Program-made: the position numbers and the translations under genes
Shown: in pieces, positions 6,141 through 12,435 of the stretch
Position numbering within the stretch: position 1 is the stretch's first letter
How the letters are laid out: every line of letters starts with the position of its first letter
Notes under the pieces: model-generated
Seen by the model: the letters and a program-made list of their open reading frames with translations, nothing else
The model's database searches: none
What the model was told of the DNA's origin: nothing
Source: Helicobacteraceae bacterium
GTDB taxonomy: Bacteria > Campylobacterota > Campylobacteria > Campylobacterales > Sulfurimonadaceae
Assembly: GCA_027056525.1 (NCBI GenBank)
Contig: JALUKO010000127.1
Coordinates: 1 to 12,435, forward strand
Direction of reading: 5' to 3'
Length of the DNA stretch: 12,435 nucleotides

Positions 6141-8594
6141 TTGGAATATAATTCACACACTATAGAAAAAAAATGGCAAGAGTATTGGAAGCAAAACAAA
6201 AGTTTTGAACCGAGTGAAGATTTTACACAAGAGAAAAAATATATACTAAGCATGTTCCCTTTTCCAAGTGGACGCCTTCATATGGGGCATGTTAGAAACT
6301 ACTCCATAAGTGATGCTTTTGCCAGATATTACAGACAACAAAACTTTAACGTATTGCACCCTATCGGTTTTGACAGTTTTGGTATGCCTGCAGAAAATGC
6401 TGCTATTAAAAACGGAAGTCATCCCAAGGGCTGGACATATGACAATATAGAATATATGAAAAACGAGTTTTATGCTCTTGGTTTTTCTTTTTCCCGCGAT
6501 AGAGAACTTGCTACAAGCGATGAGCTCTATACCAAGTTTGAGCAGGGCTTTGTTATAGATATGTATAACAAAGGTTTGTTGTATCGTGAAAAAGGTCTTT
6601 TAAACTGGTGTCCACACGATCAGACGGTACTTGCCAATGAGCAGGTTGTAGATGGCTGTTGCTGGAGGTGTGATACACCTATAGTGAAAAAAGATATGAA
6701 CCAGTACTATTTTAAAATTACCGCGTATGCCGATGAACTTCTCAAAGATCTCAAAAAACTTGAAAAAGGGTGGCCAAAACAGGTGCTTACTATGCAGGAG
6801 AACTGGATAGGGAAGTCTAACGGTTTGGCATTTGATCTTTACTTTGATGAAAAATCATTATCTATTTTGAACAGTGAGTTTAAAGGGTTTGATGTTTTTA
6901 CAACACGTCCTGATACCATCTACGGAGTCAGTTATACCGCACTCGCACCTGAGCATGAAATAGTAACGTATATGCTAAAGAACAAACTTCTGAGTGATGA
7001 TGTAGCAGCAAAGATCAATGCGATGAAAAGTACATCTTCCATTGATCGACAAAAAGAGAAAGAGGGGCTTTGTCTTGGTTTGGATGTTATTCATCCCTTG
7101 ACAGGTAAAAAAGTACCGGTTTGGATAGCAAACTTTGTACTTATGGACTATGGTAGCGGTGCTGTGATGGCTGTTCCTGCTCATGATGAGAGAGATTATG
7201 ATTTTGCAAAGAAGTATAACTTGGAGATCCATCCGGTTATACAACCTTTTAAAGGGGAGCATGACTTCTCAAAATCAGCTTTTACAGAAGTTGGTGAGTT
7301 AATGAACTCTGAGAGTTTCAACGGTATGAACTCAAAGGAGGCTCAAAGCAAGATCATAGAGATGTTCGAGCAAAAATCTCTGGGGAAGAAAACTACAAAC
7401 TATAAGCTCAAAGACTGGGGCGTTTCACGCCAGCGTTACTGGGGTGCGCCTATACCTTTCATTCATTGTGATGCGTGCGGTTTGGTTATGGAGAAAAAAG
7501 AGAATCTCCCTATTGCACTTCCAGAAGATGTAGAGATCACTGGAGAGGGTAATCCTCTGGAAAATCATCCAAGCTGGAAACATTGTAAATGTCCACAGTG
7601 TGGCAGGGATGCTTTGCGTGAAACAGATACTATGGATACATTTGTTGAATCTTCATGGTATTTTTTGCGTTTTTGTGCATCACCGCTTAACTGGGAAAAA
7701 GAGGCGTTTTCGCCTGAGCAGATTAAGTACTGGATGGGAGTGGATCACTATATCGGTGGGATTGAGCACGCAATACTGCATCTTTTATATGCACGCTTTT
7801 TTACAAAGGTTTTTCGTGATCTGGGTTATTTGGAATTTGATGAGCCTTTTGAGAGACTCTTGACGCAAGGGATGGTGCTTAAAGATGGTGCCAAAATGTC
7901 AAAGAGTAAAGGCAACACTGTTGATCCTGATGCTATTATCGAGAAATATGGTGCAGATACGGCAAGACTGTTTATCTTATTTGCCGCACCGCCGACACAA
8001 GAGTTAGAGTGGAATGACAATGCAGTAGATGGTGCGTATAAGTTTATAAAGAGGTTTTTTGACAGAAGCTCGCATGTTCAAAAAACAGCTTCCATCCCCG
8101 TGATTGATCATGCTTGCCTCTCTAAAGAGGAAAAATTTGCAAGAACAAAAGTGTATGAGGCATTGCGTCGCGCACATGATGTTTATAATGAAAGATATAC
8201 ATTTAACACACTTATAGCAGGTACAATGGAAGCTATGAATGCTCTCAATACACAAAGCAATATTGATGTATGGACGGAGGGTTACTGGATACTCTCTTGC
8301 ATAATGGAACCTGTTATCCCTCATGTGTGTTGGGAGATAAGTGATACATACTTTGCACTTAACAACCTTGCACCGCAAAAGATACTTGAAGAGGTCTTTG
8401 AAGTACAAAGTATCACTTTGGCTGTCTCAGTCAATGGAAAAAGACGCTCTGAGATAGAAGTGGGTACACAGGAGAGTAAAGAAAATATCATAGAAGCTGC
8501 CAAGCAAAGTGTTGAGAAGTGGTTGGAGGGTAAAACGATTGTCAAAGAGATTGTTGTACCAAACAAACTTGTCAACCTTGTTATAAAAGGTTGA
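6141..8594 (+). CDS. leuS: Leucine--tRNA ligase, TTG start
   Basis: Class I aminoacyl-tRNA synthetase that charges tRNA-Leu in the cytoplasm and edits misactivated amino acids. The 817 residues contain HMGH at 47-50 (HIGH motif), GCCWRCDTP near 172-179, the CP1 editing domain with TTRPDT at 254-259 and AHDERD with D349 (E. coli D345), a zinc-binding insert with cysteines C443, C446, C484 and C487, DTMDTFVESSWYF, KMSKS at 585-589, and the C-terminal anticodon-binding and tRNA-contact regions. The length suits a LeuRS of this phylum (E. coli has 860). The start is TTG, supported by AGGA six bases upstream; no ATG lies nearby in frame. It follows the small membrane protein by 21 bases, and its stop codon lies in a hairpin shared with the lptE ribosome site. 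Confidence 0.98.
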   Translation: MEYNSHTIEKKWQEYWKQNKSFEPSEDFTQEKKYILSMFPFPSGRLHMGHVRNYSISDAFARYYRQQNFNVLHPIGFDSFGMPAENAAIKNGSHPKGWTYDNIEYMKNEFYALGFSFSRDRELATSDELYTKFEQGFVIDMYNKGLLYREKGLLNWCPHDQTVLANEQVVDGCCWRCDTPIVKKDMNQYYFKITAYADELLKDLKKLEKGWPKQVLTMQENWIGKSNGLAFDLYFDEKSLSILNSEFKGFDVFTTRPDTIYGVSYTALAPEHEIVTYMLKNKLLSDDVAAKINAMKSTSSIDRQKEKEGLCLGLDVIHPLTGKKVPVWIANFVLMDYGSGAVMAVPAHDERDYDFAKKYNLEIHPVIQPFKGEHDFSKSAFTEVGELMNSESFNGMNSKEAQSKIIEMFEQKSLGKKTTNYKLKDWGVSRQRYWGAPIPFIHCDACGLVMEKKENLPIALPEDVEITGEGNPLENHPSWKHCKCPQCGRDALRETDTMDTFVESSWYFLRFCASPLNWEKEAFSPEQIKYWMGVDHYIGGIEHAILHLLYARFFTKVFRDLGYLEFDEPFERLLTQGMVLKDGAKMSKSKGNTVDPDAIIEKYGADTARLFILFAAPPTQELEWNDNAVDGAYKFIKRFFDRSSHVQKTASIPVIDHACLSKEEKFARTKVYEALRRAHDVYNERYTFNTLIAGTMEAMNALNTQSNIDVWTEGYWILSCIMEPVIPHVCWEISDTYFALNNLAPQKILEEVFEVQSITLAVSVNGKRRSEIEVGTQESKENIIEAAKQSVEKWLEGKTIVKEIVVPNKLVNLVIKG
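8572..8594 (+). repeat. 8-bp inverted repeat joining leuS stop and lptE ribosome site
   Basis: TCAACCTT at 8572-8579 and AAGGTTGA at 8587-8594 pair perfectly around a seven-base loop. The right arm holds both the AAGG ribosome site of lptE and the leuS TGA stop. Folded, it would hide the lptE ribosome site until a ribosome finishing leuS opens it. Uniform-base arithmetic predicts roughly three such repeats by chance in a window this long, so position rather than rarity is the argument. Confidence 0.5.
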
Positions 8595-8596
8595 GT

Positions 8597-9115
8597 ATGT
8601 ACCTGAGGGCTATGCAAATTACGATCATTGCAACGGTGGTTGTGTTGTTTATAGCTTGCGGGTACAAACCGAGTTCAAAGTTTTCAAGAGATATTTTAGG
8701 TGAGAAGATCAGTACGAGTGTAAAGATTTCCGCTCAAGACCCTGCAAATACGGTGATTATTAAAGATGCAATAGACAAAGCCATTGTCGAAGTGTTCCGC
8801 GCCTCTTTAACAGACAGAGTTCATTCAGATGCTCATTTGATCTTAAATATCGAAAATCCAAGATATACACCGGTTCAGTATAATGTTAACGGTTATGTCA
8901 TAGCATACAGAATGAGTTTAGTTTTAAATATAACTAGGTATCATAACGGAATAAGTAAAAAGTACAGAACTCGAGGTACCTATGATTTTTCTGTTGCACC
9001 CAATGCAGTTGTGACAGATCAGGAAAGATTTGAAGCTATTAAAAACAGTGCTCAAAAAGCGATACAGTCATTTATAGCGAAAGTCTCCGCCGAAGGGGCT
9101 AGATCTAAAGAGTAG
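8597..9115 (+). CDS. lptE: LPS-assembly lipoprotein LptE
   Basis: Outer-membrane lipoprotein that plugs and helps assemble the LptD barrel, which places lipopolysaccharide in the outer leaflet. From ATG 8597 it has 172 residues: a short N-terminus, a hydrophobic helix at about 7-19, then FIAC with the lipid-modified C21 followed by GYKP, the characteristic opening of mature LptE. The mature part is a small alpha/beta domain of family size. Overall identity in LptE is low, so the call rests on lipobox, CGYKP, length and position after leuS, where from memory Campylobacter also has it. The start at 8597 has AAGG six bases upstream; TTG 8591 would overlap leuS, and ATG 8612 is a possible alternative with GAGGG close by. 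Lnt, encoded divergently here, would acylate it. Confidence 0.85.
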   Translation: MYLRAMQITIIATVVVLFIACGYKPSSKFSRDILGEKISTSVKISAQDPANTVIIKDAIDKAIVEVFRASLTDRVHSDAHLILNIENPRYTPVQYNVNGYVIAYRMSLVLNITRYHNGISKKYRTRGTYDFSVAPNAVVTDQERFEAIKNSAQKAIQSFIAKVSAEGARSKE

Positions 9116-9131
9116 CGAAAAGGAAGATTTT

Positions 9132-10676
9132 ATGACAATTCAGACAATTATAAAAAAAGCTATCAAGCGACTGGAACTTGAAGGAAAACTTCTCACTCCG
9201 GACTTTTATGCAGAAGCTTTTTGCAAAGAGGCAAAAAAAGCCGGTATGGATGTTGAAGATTGTAATCATCTTGGGAAGTTTACAAAAGGGCTCAATAAAG
9301 AGTTCCAAAAAGATCTGAAGCAGTATAGAATCAAGACAATGGCAGAATTTGTCCGCTATCTTGTCTCTAAACTTAACAGAACAAACCCTTCCAAATGTTC
9401 TGAAATACTTGAATCACAAACTATTTTTATAAAAAGAGTCTTACAGGTCATCTCAGCACTTCACAACAAAGAAGCAAGCCTTTTGGCTCAAAAAAGTATA
9501 GAACTTATTAACTCTCAGCCGACAGCACAGCAGCTTGACCAGTATAGACAACTATGGGTAAATTTTTTGACAATGTACGATGATGCATTTTTGAACAGGT
9601 TGCAAAATTTTGGTAGAGTTGATGTTGATGATCTGAAAAAAACCATAGAAAATTTGAACTTAAACAAAGAAAGCTCTAAAGCATCAAAGAGTGAGGATAT
9701 GTCACGTATCATCTCTCTTTTAGTCTCCTCTTTTGTTCCCTCCATCGCTTCGAGTGTCAATGAAAAGATAGCTGTTTTTAGTGACAAGATCAAAAATAAT
9801 CCGGAAGTTTTACAATCAGACTCTATAGAAAAAGAGATACGTGCCATTATCTCTCTGAGGATAGCACTTGATAAAGAGAGCGTTAAAGAGATGGTTGAAT
9901 CCCTTGATGGTGTCTTGGATAAACTCTCCTTAAGGCTTATTGAGATGATTGAAAAGTCAGACTCTTCAACTTCTGAGATACAAAAGATAAAAGCAGAACT
10001 TGAACTTTATAACGAAGAGACAAGCAGTAACTTTAAAATAGCACATAAAAAGCTTTTTACGATCGCTTTGGCGTTGGAGCAAAATACGCAAAGTTTGAGT
10101 CATGACCTTAAAGATCACAACGATGAAGTGAGTGCGCTCAGTCAAAAAGTGCGTCAGCTCGAGAGTGCACTTGAAGAAGCGAAGCAGGAATCTAAAGAGG
10201 ACTTTTTAACCAAACTTTACAATAAAAGAGCACTGGATGAGTTTTTGCAAATGAAAGAAGCTGAGTTTGAAAGGTATAAACATAACTACTCGGTTGTGAT
10301 GTTTGATCTGGATCACTTTAAAAATGTCAACGATACCTTTGGGCATGAAGCAGGAGATGCGGTACTTTCTGCTTTTGCAAAAATACTTAAAGAGGAAGCC
10401 AGAAGTGTAGATATCGTTGGACGTTTTGGCGGTGAAGAGTTTATGGCTATCTTAAGTGAGACCGACACAGAAGGTGGTGTTGTTTTTGCTCAGAAGGTAA
10501 GACAACATGTTGAAAAAGCACGTTTTATGTACAAAGCAAAGCGAATTGCCCTTACTGTAAGTTGTGGTGTTGCAGAACGTAAGAAGCAAGTATCTATGCA
10601 AAGTACCATAAATGCAGCGGATAAGGCTCTGTATAAAGCAAAAAACAATGGCAGAAACCAAGTTGCCTTTAAGTAA
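9132..10676 (+). CDS. Cytoplasmic diguanylate cyclase (GGEEF) with uncharacterised helical N-terminus
   Basis: Predicted to make cyclic di-GMP from two GTP. The 514 residues have no signal peptide or membrane helix. Residues 1 to about 340 look helical and Leu/Lys/Glu-rich, with the opening LLTPDFYAEAF near 20-30, and end in a probable coiled coil (about 310-350). The GGDEF domain follows from about 355: LTKLYNKRAL, FDLDHFKNVND with metal-ligand D392, the signature GGEEF at 433-437, and ALYKAKNNGRN near the end. RSVD at 424-427 lies exactly five residues before GGEEF, the layout of the inhibitory I-site, so product feedback is expected. There is no EAL or HD-GYP domain. Translation starts at ATG 9132 with AAAAGGAAG upstream, 16 bases after lptE; folC follows at once. 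The input signal is unknown and no PAS, GAF or receiver domain is recognisable. Confidence 0.92.
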   Translation: MTIQTIIKKAIKRLELEGKLLTPDFYAEAFCKEAKKAGMDVEDCNHLGKFTKGLNKEFQKDLKQYRIKTMAEFVRYLVSKLNRTNPSKCSEILESQTIFIKRVLQVISALHNKEASLLAQKSIELINSQPTAQQLDQYRQLWVNFLTMYDDAFLNRLQNFGRVDVDDLKKTIENLNLNKESSKASKSEDMSRIISLLVSSFVPSIASSVNEKIAVFSDKIKNNPEVLQSDSIEKEIRAIISLRIALDKESVKEMVESLDGVLDKLSLRLIEMIEKSDSSTSEIQKIKAELELYNEETSSNFKIAHKKLFTIALALEQNTQSLSHDLKDHNDEVSALSQKVRQLESALEEAKQESKEDFLTKLYNKRALDEFLQMKEAEFERYKHNYSVVMFDLDHFKNVNDTFGHEAGDAVLSAFAKILKEEARSVDIVGRFGGEEFMAILSETDTEGGVVFAQKVRQHVEKARFMYKAKRIALTVSCGVAERKKQVSMQSTINAADKALYKAKNNGRNQVAFK

Positions 10677-10681
10677 ATTAA

Positions 10682-11839
10682 GTGTTACAACAGTTTTTAG
10701 ATAATAAGCCGCTTTACTATGATGAGATAGACTACACCCGTATGCCAAGGGTGTATGAAAAAATCAAAGCAGAGTTTGCAAAAGTCAAAATCATCCATCT
10801 CATTGGAACAAACGGCAAAGGGACTACCGGCCGCTTTTTAGCTTCTGCTTTATATGCTCTGGGATATAGTGTCGGACACTATACCTCGCCCCATATTTTA
10901 GAGTTTAACGAAAGGATATGGCTCAACGGATCTTCTGTAAGTGATGAGCTTCTCAATAAAACCCATACACGTTTGCTGCAACTCTTAAGCAAAGAAGATG
11001 CAGATGCTTTGAGCTATTTTGAATATACGACATTACTTGGAATGCTTGTGTTTGATGGGTGTGAGTATGTTGTTATGGAAGCTGGTCTTGGCGGGGAATT
11101 TGATGCGACTGCAGTCTTTGACAAAGAGTTGAGCTTGGTGACACCGATCGATTTTGATCATGAAGCGTTTTTGGGATCAAACATTGTTGATATAGCAACT
11201 ACAAAACTCAATGCGATTCAAAATAATGCAATCTTCAGTGCTCAAAAATTTTCACAAGTCAAAGAGGTAGCCATACAACTCTCCAAAGATAAAAAGCTTA
11301 CTATTTTGGAAGTGGACTCTCTTTTGGATGCAAGTGATTATGAGAAAATAGAAAAAATATCCAAAAACCTGCAACTTGCAAGCTATCTAAGGCAAAACTT
11401 ACAGCTGAGTATCGGTGCATTAAAATTTTTTGGTATCAAGTATGGTGTGGAGGATTTTAACGACGCAAGACTTTTTGGAAGATTAAGTAAAATAGATGAA
11501 CATGTTATAGTTGATGTCGGACATAATCCTTTGGCAGCTGCTTCAATAAAAGATGCGCTTATGGGTGAGAAATATATCTTGGTGTACAATAGTTACAAAG
11601 ATAAAAATTACCGTGAAATATTGAGTATTTTAAAGCCGATCATTCAACATGTCGAAATTATCGATGTGTATGATGTAAGGGTGGAATCACAAAAGATTTT
11701 AAAGCATACTCTTGAAGAGTTAGATATTGCGTATAAGGCTTTTTCGGGTGTTAAAAGTGGGTTGCATTATTTGGTTTTTGGCTCTTTTAGTGTTGTGGAA
11801 GCATTTTTAAAAAGCTATAAAAAGGGTTTTCATGAATGA
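10682..11839 (+). CDS. folC: Folylpolyglutamate/dihydrofolate synthase, GTG start
   Basis: Adds glutamate to dihydropteroate (making dihydrofolate) and to reduced folates, using ATP, in the cytoplasm. The 385 residues show the ATP-binding loop GTNGKGTTG at 42-50, YTSPHILEFNERIW, VMEAGLGGEFDAT, VTPIDFDHEAFLG, K175 in TTKLNAI at the place of the modified lysine of Mur-ligase-like enzymes, and VDVGHNP in the C-terminal domain. It is somewhat shorter than E. coli FolC (422). The GTG at 10682 directly follows an in-frame TAA, and the next in-frame ATG would remove about 20 conserved residues, so GTG is the best start. The ribosome site is weak, and with only five bases after the GGEEF gene stop, coupled translation is likely. 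It overlaps the next gene by eight bases. Confidence 0.96.
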   Translation: MLQQFLDNKPLYYDEIDYTRMPRVYEKIKAEFAKVKIIHLIGTNGKGTTGRFLASALYALGYSVGHYTSPHILEFNERIWLNGSSVSDELLNKTHTRLLQLLSKEDADALSYFEYTTLLGMLVFDGCEYVVMEAGLGGEFDATAVFDKELSLVTPIDFDHEAFLGSNIVDIATTKLNAIQNNAIFSAQKFSQVKEVAIQLSKDKKLTILEVDSLLDASDYEKIEKISKNLQLASYLRQNLQLSIGALKFFGIKYGVEDFNDARLFGRLSKIDEHVIVDVGHNPLAAASIKDALMGEKYILVYNSYKDKNYREILSILKPIIQHVEIIDVYDVRVESQKILKHTLEELDIAYKAFSGVKSGLHYLVFGSFSVVEAFLKSYKKGFHE

Positions 11840-11873
11840 TCATTTTACCGTTACCATTCATGATGATAACGGT
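11830..11873 (+). repeat. Two interleaved inverted repeats at the folC/M23 junction
   Basis: Nine-base arms at 11830-11838 (TCATGAATG) and 11855-11863 (CATTCATGA) pair perfectly, and the left arm contains the ATG of the M23 gene. A second pair, ACCGTTA at 11847-11853 and TAACGGT at 11867-11873, interleaves with the first. In addition AATGATCATT at 11835-11844 is a perfect palindrome. The first pair could hide the start codon. Taken singly these are near chance level; the stacking at a start codon is what is notable. Confidence 0.4.
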
Positions 11874-12435
11874 GTAAAGCAATACAATGTTCACCAACTT
11901 GTCAAAAAAGCGATCGTTTATGCTGTTTTGTTTTTTGCGTTTATCGGTTTTGTGGCTATCGGTACAATTTTATATTTGAACAATACGGTAGATAAAATAG
12001 AGAAAAAACGTCTCGAAATACGAGCTGCCTATGCTGAGTTAAAGTTGAAAAATGAAAAACTCAAGCATACAATGTTACAAACACAAGCAGCACTCAATGT
12101 CAAAAAAGAGGAGTTGAGTGAGGTTTCTGATTCACTTTCAGAAATTGAGACTCTCATCGGAATCACTCCGGTAGAAGAGATGTCCCTACAAAAAAGGGTA
12201 AACTTGACAAAGCTCAACTCCGAGCAGATGGCGACTCTCTTGCAGTTTATCCCAAATGGTTCCCCCATAGTATATAAAGGCATCACAAGTAAGTTTGGCT
12301 ACAGACTACATCCCACACTCAAAAAAAAGGAATTTCATCGAGGTTCAGATATGAAAGCGAAGATGAATACTCCGGTGTATGCTACAGCTGATGGTGTCAT
12401 AGAGTATGCAGGTAATCATAAAAAAAGTGGATACG
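11832..12435 (+). CDS. Membrane-anchored M23 metallopeptidase, 3' end cut off by window edge
   Basis: Predicted zinc endopeptidase that cuts peptidoglycan cross-links in the periplasm. The 201 visible codons encode a short cytoplasmic start, a membrane helix at about 26-48, a charged coiled-coil stretch at about 51-115, and the beginning of the LytM domain: SKFGYRLHP, then HRGSDM with the first zinc ligands H169 and D173, then TPVYATADGVIEYAG. The third ligand (HxH) lies beyond the window. The architecture matches the helix/coiled-coil/M23 proteins of Campylobacter and Helicobacter that shape the cell, but which member this is cannot be told. The start ATG 11832 overlaps the folC end (ATGAATGA) and has AAAAGGG about five bases upstream. 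The ATG at 11836 leads to a stop within a few codons. Confidence 0.93.
   Translation, partial: MNDHFTVTIHDDNGVKQYNVHQLVKKAIVYAVLFFAFIGFVAIGTILYLNNTVDKIEKKRLEIRAAYAELKLKNEKLKHTMLQTQAALNVKKEELSEVSDSLSEIETLIGITPVEEMSLQKRVNLTKLNSEQMATLLQFIPNGSPIVYKGITSKFGYRLHPTLKKKEFHRGSDMKAKMNTPVYATADGVIEYAGNHKKSGY

Noticed and set aside
8004..8617. Minus-strand open frames opposite the 3' part of leuS
   Set aside because: leuS continues in frame through its C-terminal domain; these are mirror frames without ribosome sites.
1..12435. CRISPR arrays, insertion sequences, tRNA or rRNA genes, toxin-antitoxin or defence genes
   Set aside because: Nearly all bases are covered by identified genes with even style; no regular repeats, transposase motifs, cloverleaf or defence domains were seen.

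Overview
The window looks like a chromosomal housekeeping block of a Campylobacterota (Epsilonproteobacteria), probably a Sulfurimonas-like bacterium. Reasons: AT-rich DNA, a T-run/G/TATAAT promoter of the type common in this phylum, short FolC and Lnt proteins, and the order yajC-secD-secF-(small membrane protein)-leuS-lptE-(GGDEF)-folC-M23 peptidase. From memory this order resembles the Campylobacter cluster around leuS and folC. The genus assignment is inference from protein style and gene order, not from a search.

Minus strand, 1-2857: lnt (apolipoprotein N-acyltransferase) is followed after 58 bases by ppk (polyphosphate kinase 1), whose last quarter runs off the left edge. Both read leftwards.

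Divergent control region, 2858-2938: about 80 bases hold one -10 element for lnt and one for yajC, back to back. The lnt element lies so close to the start codon that its message may be leaderless.

Plus strand, 2939-12435: nine genes in tight succession, with gaps of 46 bases or fewer and three overlaps or near-overlaps, probably one long operon. yajC, secD and secF form the Sec translocon accessory complex. Next come a four-segment membrane protein of unknown function, leuS (leucyl-tRNA synthetase, TTG start), lptE (LPS-assembly lipoprotein), a soluble diguanylate cyclase with a product-inhibition site and an uncharacterised helical N-terminus, folC (GTG start), and the first 201 codons of a membrane-anchored M23 peptidase.

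Common theme: cell-envelope building. Sec exports proteins, Lnt finishes lipoproteins such as LptE, LptE helps place LPS, and the M23 enzyme trims peptidoglycan. LeuS and FolC are metabolic passengers; the diguanylate cyclase could tie the block to surface lifestyle. I found no mobile element, CRISPR array, rRNA, tRNA or clear Rho-independent terminator. I see no wholly new system. The least explained parts are the small membrane protein, the cyclase N-terminus, the short Lnt C-terminus, and predicted mRNA hairpins at the leuS/lptE and folC/M23 junctions. No gene-free stretch exceeds 300 bases.
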